NCBI GenBank assembly: GCA_019310975.1
Contig: JAFDDH010000046.1
Location: forward strand, 1-41,206
From: Deltaproteobacteria bacterium
Lineage (GTDB): Bacteria > Myxococcota_A > UBA9160 > UBA4427
DNA length: 41,206 nt
Direction: 5' to 3'
Of this stretch, positions 1 to 7,600 are shown piece after piece (the stretch's first letter is position 1; each line of letters starts with the position of its first letter). The position numbers were made by a program, and so were the translations under genes. The notes under the pieces were generated by a model. That model saw nothing but the letters and a program-made list of their open reading frames with translations. It searched no databases and was not told where the DNA came from.

Positions 1-228
1 CTGCGCTGCACGATCGACGCGACAGGGGCCTGCAGCGAGGTGGATCCCTGTCACGGGGGCCTCCGCACCCGAGCGGACGACGAGTGTCTTGCGCCGATCG
101 AGGAACGTGCGTGGTCGTCGCCGATCTTCGTCGACCACGAATTCGATCCGAGAGCCGCTTCCGCAGTCCCTCCAGCCAGGCCCGATCAAGTCGGGCGCTC
201 GGTCGAATCCGCACACAGGAGGCGATGA
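1..228 (+). CDS. C-terminal end of a DUF3604-like protein (partial, 5' end outside window)
   Basis: An open frame enters from the left edge and stops with TGA at 226-228, giving 75 residues. The phrase [16 protein letters not shown], preceded by a cysteine-containing stretch ([10 protein letters not shown]), resembles the C-terminal end of DUF3604 proteins, which commonly end close to an ERAW(S/T)SPIW motif. DUF3604 proteins are often large exported proteins of unknown function in environmental proteobacteria. Only the tail is visible, so domain order and start cannot be judged. The residues after the motif are low in complexity and may be unconserved. The family assignment rests on one short motif and is tentative; that this is the end of a real gene is more likely than not. 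Confidence 0.5.
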   Translation: MRCTIDATGACSEVDPCHGGLRTRADDECLAPIEERAWSSPIFVDHEFDPRAASAVPPARPDQVGRSVESAHRRR

Positions 229-308
229 AGCCGCTCGCACCCTCTTGTGTCGTTCGGGTGGGCTATTGTCGCGGGTACTCTGCACGAGTCCAGCCGAAGG
301 GAAATGAT

Positions 309-1523
309 ATGCGACGCTCGATCCTCGTCTATGCGCTCGGATTCCTGTCCTGCGCGCTTCTGGTCACTCTGATTGCGGCAAAGTGGTCACCGACCGGAAC
401 AGCTCCGGATCGCGACGTCTACTATCCCGGCACCGAAAAGATCGGAAAGAACGAGATGCGGGTCGTCGCCCTCGGCACCGGGATGCCGAGCGCACGCCCC
501 AAGCAGGCGGCGGCGTGCTGGCTCGTCGAGCTGGGCAATGGTGACAAATTCCTCTTCGACATCGGGTCGGGCTGTCACGAGCGGCTGGCGGCACAGATGA
601 TCCCCTACGACTTCCTCGACAAGGTCTTCATCGGTCACCTGCACGTCGATCACATGGGTGATCTGCCCACCTTCTGGCTGGGCGGCACGACGATGAACCG
701 CCTCGTGCCACTGCGAATCTGGGGGCCGAGCGGTGGCACCCCCGAGCTCGGCACGAAGCACGCCATGGATCTGATGCAGAAGATGTACGCCTGGGACATC
801 GGGACGCGATCCGGCGTCATCGATTTCCGCGGTGGTGTGCTCGAGATCAACGAGTTCGCGTTCGATGGCATCAACGAGGTGATCTACGACGAGAATGGCG
901 TGAAGATCCGCAGCATTCCAGCCGTGCATGGGCTCGACGGGGCCGTGAGCTTCATTCTCGAGTGGAACGGGCTCACCTTCGTGTACGGTAGCGACACGAT
1001 TCCCAACAAATGGTACGTCGAGTATGCGGCGGGAGCGGATCTGGCGGTCCACGAGTGCTTCCTGCCGGCGACCCTGCTCGTCACCAAGCAGGGCTTCTCT
1101 CCCCTGGAAGCACTCACCGTGGGTACCCAGGGGCACACCTCACCCGAGCAGTTCGGCAAAGTGATGTCGCTCGTGGAGCCGCGTCTGGCCGTCGGCTACC
1201 ATTTCTTCAACGATTTCGACACCGAGCCCGAGGTGCGTGATCGCGTGCGTCGAACCTACGACGGTCCGCTGGCACTCGCGACCGATTACATGGTCTTCAA
1301 CGTCACGAAGGACGAGATTCGCACGCGCATGTCGGTCGTCGACGAGGAAGTGTGGCCCACGCCTCCGCAGAAGAAGAAGATCGCGCCCGACGTCGGCAGC
1401 TCGATCGCCTTCTCGAAGTTCACGATTTCGGGTGTCATGGCGCTTCCCGAGGTCGTGGGTCCGATCTACGATGAGATCAACGAGAAGTACGGCACGGATT
1501 TCGAACCGCTCTTCAAGCAGTAG
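309..1523 (+). CDS. MBL-fold metallo-hydrolase with N-terminal membrane anchor or signal peptide
   Basis: This 404-residue protein belongs to the metallo-beta-lactamase superfamily. The zinc-binding motif HLHVDH lies at residues 110-115, and further ligand candidates occur in YGSDT, AVHECF and GHTSPE downstream. The layout resembles RNase Z/arylsulfatase-like members and the group annotated as GntH-like hydrolases. Residues 5-24 are hydrophobic and form a signal peptide or anchor, so the enzyme probably acts in the periplasm or at the membrane. The frame is open further upstream, but ATG 309 was chosen because it directly precedes the hydrophobic segment and has AGGGA about 7 nt before it. 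A hexamer TACTCT at 276-281 is a possible -10 element. The substrate cannot be told from sequence. The family call is firm; the specific function is unknown. Confidence 0.85.
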   Translation: MRRSILVYALGFLSCALLVTLIAAKWSPTGTAPDRDVYYPGTEKIGKNEMRVVALGTGMPSARPKQAAACWLVELGNGDKFLFDIGSGCHERLAAQMIPYDFLDKVFIGHLHVDHMGDLPTFWLGGTTMNRLVPLRIWGPSGGTPELGTKHAMDLMQKMYAWDIGTRSGVIDFRGGVLEINEFAFDGINEVIYDENGVKIRSIPAVHGLDGAVSFILEWNGLTFVYGSDTIPNKWYVEYAAGADLAVHECFLPATLLVTKQGFSPLEALTVGTQGHTSPEQFGKVMSLVEPRLAVGYHFFNDFDTEPEVRDRVRRTYDGPLALATDYMVFNVTKDEIRTRMSVVDEEVWPTPPQKKKIAPDVGSSIAFSKFTISGVMALPEVVGPIYDEINEKYGTDFEPLFKQ

Positions 1524-1593
1524 AGTCCGGCCAGTTCGGGACCCGTGTCAAAGGGCCTGCTGCTCGCCGCACAAGCGGGCTACTCTGCGGCCA

Positions 1594-1669
1594 GGGCCCT
1601 TAGCTCAGCGGTGAGAGCACCCGGCTCATAACTGGATGGTCCTCGGTTCAAATCCGAGAGGGCCCACCA
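1594..1669 (+). tRNA. tRNA with CAU anticodon (tRNA-Ile2 likely, otherwise elongator tRNA-Met)
   Basis: A full cloverleaf can be folded by eye. The acceptor stem is GGGCCCT/AGGGCCC, the D stem GCTC/GAGC, the anticodon loop CTCATAA with CAT at 1627-1629, and the T arm CTCGG-TTCAAAT-CCGAG; the gene encodes its own CCA (1667-1669). The first acceptor pair is G-C, so this is not an initiator tRNA. The acceptor and D arm resemble bacterial tRNA-Ile2, whose CAU is converted to lysidine-AU by TilS, more than elongator tRNA-Met. The outermost anticodon-stem pair (1620/1636) is a C-A mismatch. TACTCT at 1581-1586 may be its -10 element. Confidence 0.92.
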
Positions 1670-1677
1670 CCGCTTTC

Positions 1678-1705
1678 CACGCACCCGAGGCCACGCGGGT
1701 GCGTG
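1678..1705. terminator. Terminator-like hairpin between tRNA and LuxR gene
   Basis: A perfect 10-bp inverted repeat, CACGCACCCG (1678-1687) and CGGGTGCGTG (1696-1705), encloses an 8-nt loop. It lies 8 bp after the tRNA and 24 bp beyond the stop of the minus-strand regulator, so it could end transcripts from both sides. No T-run follows on either strand, so it is not a classical Rho-independent terminator. Confidence 0.5.
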
Positions 1706-1729
1706 CAGTGCGGGTGCGCGGTCTGCAAG

Positions 1730-3022
1730 CTATTCGGCGCGCAGTGCCGCGACGCCGTTGAGTACGATTCGGACCAGATCACTCTGACGCTTGGCGCCCG
1801 TCTTGGCGAAGATGCGCTTGAGCTGGCTGCGCGCGGTGGTCGGCTTGACGCCGCGGCGCTCGGCCGCCTCCTCGAGTGAGCGGCCATCGGCGAGCAGGCG
1901 GGTGAGGTCCGCCTCGGCGCGCGTCAGGCCATAGAGGGTGCGCAGAATGTTGTCGGTGGCGATCTCGGCGAGCCTTGGATCGCCGAGGAAGATCACCGCC
2001 GCGGCCTCGGGGCGCTCGCTTTCGCGGGGCGGCGCCAGCAGCGGCGTGACGAGCACCGGTCTGTGGGCGACGCGCGAGGCCTGGGTGACACCCGTGCCCT
2101 CGCGGAGCGCCTGACGTGCCTTGGGGTCGATGGCCCTCTGGATCCGCTCGTCGAGCCACTCGGTGTTGTCGGGATCGTCGAGGACCGGTCGACCGTCCTC
2201 GATGCGCAGCCCCAGCCCGCTCTCGATGCTGGCTCTGGCTGACTCATTGGTGGCCATCACGCGCCCCTGGTCGTCGACCAACACCACTGCGGTGGGCAGT
2301 CGGTCGATCACTTCCTGCAGGACGCCCTCCCGGCGCGCCAGGCCCAGCAAGCGATCCTGGATCTTGTAGGCGCGATGCAGATGCGGGGTGAGCCGATCGA
2401 GGAACGTCAGCTCGTCAGCGGTGAGGGGCGGATTGCTCTCGATCTGGTAGATCGCGATGGAGGCCACCGGGCGTCCGCGCTGGCTCCCGAATACAAAGGT
2501 GCGCGGCGCCATCGCGGCGAGCCCCTGCGGCTTCATCCAGTCCCAGAAGAACTCGGTCTTCTCGAGCGGCGCGTCGGGGTCGAGTGGCTCCAGATCGACG
2601 AAGCGTTCGGTGACCCCAGGGAGCATCTGCGTTTTCCAGGGCATGGATCGTGGATCGGCCCAGTAGCGGGCGAAGATATCGGGGTCGATCTCACCGCGAA
2701 ACGAGCTCCAGCGCTGCGGTCGGCCAGCCAGGCCCGGCAGCTGGGTCCAGAGCGTGACGACGTTGCCCGAGAGCTCGTGCGACAGGCAGTCGACGAAAGA
2801 TTGCCAACGCTCGGGGTCGAGCGCCGCTTTGTAGACGAGCTCGACGAGCACCTCGTAGCATGCGTCCTGATCTCGTTCGGACAAGCGTGCTCTCCAGGTT
2901 CTCTCCACCCAGCCCACCCAGCCGAATTCGATCGTCTCCGGCCCGGTGTTCATAGGTCCAGCAGTGAGTGGTGAATCCGCTGCCCTCACGGCAGTGTTAG
3001 CTGAAATCCTGATGAAACTCAT
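1730..3022 (-). CDS. LuxR-family transcriptional regulator
   Basis: This 430-residue protein ends in a LuxR/GerE-type helix-turn-helix at about residues 366-430 (LTRAEADLTRLLADG, then EEAAERRGVKPTTARSQL and KRIFAKTGAKRQSDLVR). A stretch at about residues 210-250 (LPTAVVLVDDQGRVMATN) looks like a PAS-type sensor region. The N-terminal AALDPERWQSFVDCL motif is common in large stand-alone LuxR regulators. It should bind DNA, but its ligand and targets are unknown. The start is uncertain: ATG 3022 gives the longest form, ATG 2953 a protein 23 residues shorter, and neither has a clear Shine-Dalgarno sequence. A lipoprotein gene on the same strand ends 57 bp upstream, so the two could be cotranscribed. 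Confidence 0.88.
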   Translation of the reverse strand: MSFIRISANTAVRAADSPLTAGPMNTGPETIEFGWVGWVERTWRARLSERDQDACYEVLVELVYKAALDPERWQSFVDCLSHELSGNVVTLWTQLPGLAGRPQRWSSFRGEIDPDIFARYWADPRSMPWKTQMLPGVTERFVDLEPLDPDAPLEKTEFFWDWMKPQGLAAMAPRTFVFGSQRGRPVASIAIYQIESNPPLTADELTFLDRLTPHLHRAYKIQDRLLGLARREGVLQEVIDRLPTAVVLVDDQGRVMATNESARASIESGLGLRIEDGRPVLDDPDNTEWLDERIQRAIDPKARQALREGTGVTQASRVAHRPVLVTPLLAPPRESERPEAAAVIFLGDPRLAEIATDNILRTLYGLTRAEADLTRLLADGRSLEEAAERRGVKPTTARSQLKRIFAKTGAKRQSDLVRIVLNGVAALRAE

Positions 3023-3079
3023 CGGAATACTCGAGAGGCCCGAGCTGCGAGGAGGATGAGGAGCGAGGAGGCTTCGGAA

Positions 3080-3577
3080 TCACCGCCGCGGTGCGCGGCG
3101 CGTCCTCTGGAGCTCCGCCATGGCGTCCTCGGCCGGCCAGGGGGCGACGAAGATGACCACCTTGGCCTCGCTCTCGGGGCGGCCCGGCGCGCTGCCCGGG
3201 TCGGAGAGGTGTGGGGTCTCCTGGTACTGAGCCCAGATCCGCAGGAAGAGGGTCTGGCCCGGCTTCGCCTCGAAGCTGAGCCCGTTCCATGACCTCGGGA
3301 TCAGGTCCAGCCAGCGCAGCCGCACCCGCAGCTCGTGGTGGCCAGGGTCGAGGAGGAAGGCCAGGAACTCACCGTTCTTCACTCTGCCCAGTTTCTCGTC
3401 GTCCAGACGCAGATCGACGCGCTCGACGCCCCGGAGGGAGTCGTGACGCCAGACATAGACCAGTGTGTCGGCCGGCCCGGGCTCGATGAGGGGCTCGAAG
3501 CGTGGCCCACCCGGCGCGCCCGCACAGCCGAGACCCAGCATCAGGCCGGTGATCAGCAGAAATACGAGTCCGCGCAT
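3080..3577 (-). CDS. Predicted lipoprotein, DUF2846-like
   Basis: This is a 165-residue protein with a type II signal peptide: MRGLVFLLITGLMLGLGC, with the lipobox cysteine at residue 18. It should be lipid-anchored in the cell envelope. The mature part has a short beta-rich domain: VDLRLDDEKLGRVKNGEF, then LLDPGHHELRVRL and FEAKPGQTLFLRI. This pattern (ligand-like loop, PG.H.., then a KPGQT..L strand) resembles DUF2846 lipoproteins of unknown role. The frame is open upstream, but ATG 3577 is preferred because it starts the signal peptide and has GGAG 5 nt before it. It may be cotranscribed with the downstream LuxR gene. It is divergent from the TPR-peptidase gene, with a 151-bp shared upstream region. 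Confidence 0.7.
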   Translation of the reverse strand: MRGLVFLLITGLMLGLGCAGAPGGPRFEPLIEPGPADTLVYVWRHDSLRGVERVDLRLDDEKLGRVKNGEFLAFLLDPGHHELRVRLRWLDLIPRSWNGLSFEAKPGQTLFLRIWAQYQETPHLSDPGSAPGRPESEAKVVIFVAPWPAEDAMAELQRTRRAPRR

Positions 3578-3678
3578 GCATTCTCCAAGGTCTCTGCAGG
3601 TGCGTGAAGGCGGGTGCTGGCAGCTTAGCGTGCACGACCTTCGGACCGGTCTCGAATCTTCGAAGCGCCCGATTCTGC

Positions 3679-3684
3679 TATGCT
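3679..3684 (+). promoter_or_regulatory. Possible extended -10 element before the TPR-peptidase/glc operon
   Basis: TATGCT at 3679-3684 is preceded by TGC, which makes an extended -10 motif. It lies 44 bp before ATG 3729 in the divergent region between the lipoprotein and TPR genes. No good -35 hexamer is visible, so this is a weak prediction. Confidence 0.25.
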
Positions 3685-3728
3685 GATTCGACCATCGGGG
3701 CATTCCATCCACCCGAGAAGTCGGATCC

Positions 3729-4811
3729 ATGAAGAACGACAAGGACCGCTACTGGGATTGCCTCGATCAGGCGATGGAGGCCTCCCACGGTGGACGGATC
3801 GAGGAGGCCCTCGCCTGGCTCGAAGAGGCATTGAAGGCCCATCCCGAGGGAGCCGAGGCCCACAACGGCCGCGGCGAGATTCTATGGGACGAGGCCCGCA
3901 TCGACGAATCGCTCTACGAGTTCGAGCGGGCCGTCGATGCGGATCCCAAGTTCAGCGCTGCACACCTCAACCGGATCGAGCTCTTGGTGGAGGAGCTCGG
4001 CGAGTTCGAGCTCGCTCTCGAGGGGTGTGACGCCCTGCTCGCGGGCCGCAGCGAGCTTCCGCGTCTCGACAGGCCCTTTCAGGCCGAGGTCTACTACCTC
4101 AAGGCGAAGGCGCTCTTCTACCTCGATGATCTGCGGGGGGCCGCCTTCCTGATTCGCCGCGCCATCAAATCGGTGGGCGAGCAACCCACCTACTCGGCCT
4201 TCGAGGGCCACGTCCTCTTCGAAATGGGCTCCTACAAGGACGCGCGCCGCGTCCTCGAGCGGGCGGCCGCCGCCGATCCCGACTCCCCGAACATCGTCTA
4301 CAGCCTGGGGCTCATCATGGAGCGGCTCGCCCACGAGGGAGGCGAAGAGTCGCAGGCAGAGAACATCGAGGCCGCCCAGCGCGCCGCCGGCCTGGCCTTC
4401 TCGCGCGCGAACGCCATCGACCCGATGCAGTTCCCGGTGCCGGTCACCGTGTCCGACGAGTTCTTCCGCGAGGCCGTCTCCGAGGCGCTCGACAATTTGC
4501 CGCGCTCGATCCGCGACTACATCGCCGACGTGCCAGTCATCGTCGAGGACTTCCCGGCGTTCGATCTCGTCGCGCACGAGCGGGTATCGCCCCAGATCCT
4601 GGGGATCTTCATCGGTGTGCCGCGCACCGAGGCGTCGGTGACCGATCGCGTCCCCGACCTCGATCGCATCATCCTCTTCAAGCGCAACCTCGAGAAGATC
4701 TGCCGCGATCGCGACGAGTTGATCGAGCAGATCCAGATCACGGTGCGGCACGAGATCGGCCACTATCTCGGCTTGGACGAAAACGATCTCGACCGTCTCG
4801 GCCTCGCCTAG
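3729..4811 (+). CDS. TPR-repeat protein with C-terminal zincin metallopeptidase domain
   Basis: This 360-residue protein is a fusion. The N-terminal two thirds (about residues 5-215) contain tetratricopeptide-like helical repeats, e.g. GGRIEEALAWLEEALKAHPE and EARIDESLYEFERAVDADPK. The last third, from about residue 240, matches the short metallopeptidase family (zincin, PF06262 type) and ends with HEIGHYLGLDENDL. H341, E342 and H345 form the HExxH zinc site. Stand-alone members of this family are about 120-150 residues, so the TPR part is an addition that probably recruits a partner. No signal peptide is seen, so it is probably cytoplasmic. It is the first gene of a run with glcDEF, and glcD starts 12 nt after its stop. 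Its substrate is unknown. GAGAAG lies upstream of ATG 3729. Confidence 0.85.
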   Translation: MKNDKDRYWDCLDQAMEASHGGRIEEALAWLEEALKAHPEGAEAHNGRGEILWDEARIDESLYEFERAVDADPKFSAAHLNRIELLVEELGEFELALEGCDALLAGRSELPRLDRPFQAEVYYLKAKALFYLDDLRGAAFLIRRAIKSVGEQPTYSAFEGHVLFEMGSYKDARRVLERAAAADPDSPNIVYSLGLIMERLAHEGGEESQAENIEAAQRAAGLAFSRANAIDPMQFPVPVTVSDEFFREAVSEALDNLPRSIRDYIADVPVIVEDFPAFDLVAHERVSPQILGIFIGVPRTEASVTDRVPDLDRIILFKRNLEKICRDRDELIEQIQITVRHEIGHYLGLDENDLDRLGLA

Positions 4812-4823
4812 GAGCCCGACCCG

Positions 4824-6305
4824 ATGCCCGGCGTGCGGCCGCCGCAGGAAGCGCCGACGTCCCGATCCGATGCCGAGCTGATTGCTGGGCTGCGGCGCAT
4901 CGTTGGCAACGAGCACTGCTTGACGCGTCCCGAGGATCTCTTCGCATACGGGTGCGATGCGCTCACGCTCGACGCGCAGCGGCCGGCGGCCATCGTGCTG
5001 CCTGAAAGCACCGAGCAGGTCGCCTCCGCGGTGGCGCTCTGCGCCTACCTCCAACGCCCCTTCGTTCCGCGTGGCGCGGGCACGGGGCTGTCTGGCGGTG
5101 CACATCCCACGCCCGGCGCCGTCGTGATCTCGCTGACCCGAATGCGCCGCATTCTCAGCATCGACGCCGACGATCGGATTGCGATCGTCCAGCCCGGGGT
5201 CGTGAATGCAGACCTCTCTGCGGCAGTCGCCCATCACGGTCTATTCTATGCCCCGGATCCCTCCAGCCAGCAGGTCTGCACGATCGGCGGCAACGTGGCG
5301 GAGAACTCCGGCGGACCACACACCCTCAAGTACGGAACGACGACGGACCACGTGATCGCGCTCGAGATCGTGCTGCCGAGTGGCGATGTGGTGCGCGTCG
5401 GTTCCGACACGGGCTTTGCGGCGGGCTACGATCTGACGGGCGTCGCGGTGGGGAGCGAGGGAACGCTCGGCATCGTGACCGAGGTCACGGTTCGGCTCTC
5501 GCCGATCCCCGAAGCCGTCGAGACCCTGCTCGCCATCTTCGACGATGTGCCGTCGGCGTGTCGGCTGGTGGGCCGCATCATCGAGTCGGGGATGGTTCCG
5601 GCCTCGCTCGAGGTGATCGATCGGCGAACCATCGAAGCCGTGGAGGCGAGCGTCTACCGGGCCGGTCTGCCACAGGACGCCGGTGCAGTGCTCATCATCG
5701 AGCTCGACGGCGCGGCCTGCGAGCTGCAAGCCCAGCTGGAGCGTGTGCGCGCCTTCGCGTACGAAGAGGGGGTGCGCGGTCTCGAGGTGGCGCGCGATGA
5801 CGCCGAGCGCGCTCGTTTCTGGCGCGCCCGGAAGGGCGCGTTCGGCGCCTTGGGACGTCTCGCGCCGGACCTCTACGTCCACGATGCCGTGGTGCCGCGC
5901 ACGAAGCTGCCCGAGATTCTCGAGAAGATCTGTGAGATTGGTGACCGCCATCGCCTACGGCTCTCCAATGTCTTTCATGCCGGTGACGGCAATCTGCACC
6001 CGAATATCTCCTTCGATCGCCGCGATCCCGACGAGCTCGCCCGCGTGATCGAGGCCGGCCGCGAGATACTCGAGCTCTGCGTGGCGGCGGGCGGTGTCCT
6101 GACCGGCGAGCACGGCGTCGGCAACGAGAAGCGAGACTACATGGGACTCGTCTTCGACGACGTCGATCTCGACGCAATGCGCCGATTGCGTGACGTATGG
6201 AACCCGGACGGCCTCTGCAATCCCGACAAGATCATGCCCACCACGCGGCCCTGCATGGAGTCGAACCCGAAGGCACGCGGCTACGACGCGGTGCCGATCG
6301 ACTGA
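4824..6305 (+). CDS. glcD: Glycolate oxidase FAD-binding subunit GlcD
   Basis: This 493-residue protein is the catalytic flavin subunit of glycolate oxidase, which oxidises glycolate (and often D-lactate) to glyoxylate and passes electrons to the respiratory chain. The FAD-binding PCMH-type domain shows RGAGTGLSGGAHP at about 83-95 and CTIGGNVAENSGGPHTLKYG at about 152-171. The C-terminal FAD-oxidase domain has HAGDGNLHPN at about 385-394 and GGVLTGEHGVGNEK near 423-436, both hallmarks of GlcD/D-lactate dehydrogenases. Length is normal for the family. ATG 4824 follows GGAG in the 12-bp gap after the peptidase gene. The stop overlaps the start of glcE (TGATG), which points to translational coupling. 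The linked glcE and glcF make glycolate a better guess than lactate. Confidence 0.93.
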   Translation: MPGVRPPQEAPTSRSDAELIAGLRRIVGNEHCLTRPEDLFAYGCDALTLDAQRPAAIVLPESTEQVASAVALCAYLQRPFVPRGAGTGLSGGAHPTPGAVVISLTRMRRILSIDADDRIAIVQPGVVNADLSAAVAHHGLFYAPDPSSQQVCTIGGNVAENSGGPHTLKYGTTTDHVIALEIVLPSGDVVRVGSDTGFAAGYDLTGVAVGSEGTLGIVTEVTVRLSPIPEAVETLLAIFDDVPSACRLVGRIIESGMVPASLEVIDRRTIEAVEASVYRAGLPQDAGAVLIIELDGAACELQAQLERVRAFAYEEGVRGLEVARDDAERARFWRARKGAFGALGRLAPDLYVHDAVVPRTKLPEILEKICEIGDRHRLRLSNVFHAGDGNLHPNISFDRRDPDELARVIEAGREILELCVAAGGVLTGEHGVGNEKRDYMGLVFDDVDLDAMRRLRDVWNPDGLCNPDKIMPTTRPCMESNPKARGYDAVPID

Positions 6306-7600
6306 TGGGCGAATCGTCCGCAGCGGTGCGCGACGCGATTGGGAGGCTGCTCGGCGATATGGCGGTTGTCCTCGAACCGCCCGAGCTGATGGCCGGCAGC
6401 CGTGTCTCCATGCGGATCGAGCCGCGAGACGCCGAGGCGCTCGCCACTGCGCTGCGCACCCTCGACTCCGGTAGCACGCCGGCGATCATCACGGGCGGTG
6501 GTAGTCGACTCGGGCTCGGCAATCCCGTGCGCGGCGCGCAAGTGGAACTTTCGTGTGTTGGGCTCGTCGGCATCGACGAGCTCGACGCCGCCGATGGCGT
6601 GATTCGTGTGGGCGCGGGGACGCCACTCGCCGAAATCGAGCGGGCCGTGCGGCCGCACGGCTGGCAGCTTCCACTCGACCCGCCGGGCCAGGGCACCACC
6701 GTGGGTGGCACACTTGCGTCGGCGGCAGCCGGCCCACGTCGTCTCGGCTTTGGAGCCGCGCGCGGCTGCGTATTGGGTCTGGACACGGTGCTCGCGTGTG
6801 GGGACCGCACGCGCTGTGGCGGACGCGTGGTCAAGAACGTGACGGGCTACGACCTCGCGAAGCTCTATGTCGGCTCACTCGGCACGCTCGGCGTGATCGA
6901 GCGCGCCTGGCTCCGCCTGCGCCCGGCGCCGCGATCCACCCGGGTCGTGGTGTTGTCTCTGGGCCCGGATTCGGATCCCTACACGTTTGCACTTGCGGCG
7001 GCACGACACTCGGCGGCGCGCGCGGTCGCGCTGGTCTGCTCGGAGCTTGCCGACACGCACATGCAGGGCGTCGGACACCCGCTCGACGCCGCTGACTGGC
7101 TGCTCGTCGCCGAGTACGCGGGCGACGAGGAGGCGACCCGCGAGGGCGCGGAGCGACTTGCCGAGGGCCGCGCGGCCTCGCCCGGCGATCTCACCGCCAT
7201 CGATGCGCTGCGCGATCTGCAGGGCTCCGTCGGGGCGCTCGGTGTGCGAGCGCGGCTCCACGTGCGCCCCTCACGGCTCGCCGCCAGCTGCGCGCTGCTG
7301 CGCGCTGCCGCCGCGCAGCTGCTCGTCTACCCACAGCCGGGAGTCATCTATGCGTTTTTCGATCCGAGCGGGTGCGGCGACGAGGATCCGTGGTGGCTCG
7401 ATGGCGTCTTCACGGCGCTCGAACGCGTGCGCGGCGAAGCGAAGGCAGAGCTCGTCGTCGAGGAGCTGCCCGAGTGGGGGCGCGGGCGCCGCGATGTCTT
7501 CTTCGGCGGTAGTGGGCCGCTCTCGTTGATGCGCAGCATCAAGGCGCGATTTGATCCGAACGGCACCCTCAACCCGGGTCGCTTCGTGGGGTCGATCTAG
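6305..7600 (+). CDS. glcE: Glycolate oxidase subunit GlcE
   Basis: This 431-residue protein is the second FAD-binding subunit of glycolate oxidase. It shares the PCMH fold with GlcD but is divergent: GGGSRLGLGNPV near residues 61-72, PGQGTTVGGTLASAAAGP in the middle, then GGRVVKNVTGYDLAKLYVGS. The last of these is typical of GlcE. The C-terminus (LMRSIKARFDPNGTLNPGRF) is also characteristic. The start is ATG 6305, which shares its A with the glcD stop codon. The glcF start codon GTG follows the stop directly with no gap, so glcDEF should be made from one message in fixed proportion. Confidence 0.92.
   Translation: MGESSAAVRDAIGRLLGDMAVVLEPPELMAGSRVSMRIEPRDAEALATALRTLDSGSTPAIITGGGSRLGLGNPVRGAQVELSCVGLVGIDELDAADGVIRVGAGTPLAEIERAVRPHGWQLPLDPPGQGTTVGGTLASAAAGPRRLGFGAARGCVLGLDTVLACGDRTRCGGRVVKNVTGYDLAKLYVGSLGTLGVIERAWLRLRPAPRSTRVVVLSLGPDSDPYTFALAAARHSAARAVALVCSELADTHMQGVGHPLDAADWLLVAEYAGDEEATREGAERLAEGRAASPGDLTAIDALRDLQGSVGALGVRARLHVRPSRLAASCALLRAAAAQLLVYPQPGVIYAFFDPSGCGDEDPWWLDGVFTALERVRGEAKAELVVEELPEWGRGRRDVFFGGSGPLSLMRSIKARFDPNGTLNPGRFVGSI

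Noticed and set aside
387-1136. Minus-strand open frame of 249 codons opposite the MBL hydrolase
   Set aside because: No family motif; it mirrors the codon pattern of the plus-strand gene, which has clear zinc-binding motifs.
3882-5237. Minus-strand frame of 451 codons across the TPR-peptidase and glcD
   Set aside because: Spans two well-supported genes antisense and shows no domain; a typical GC-driven shadow.
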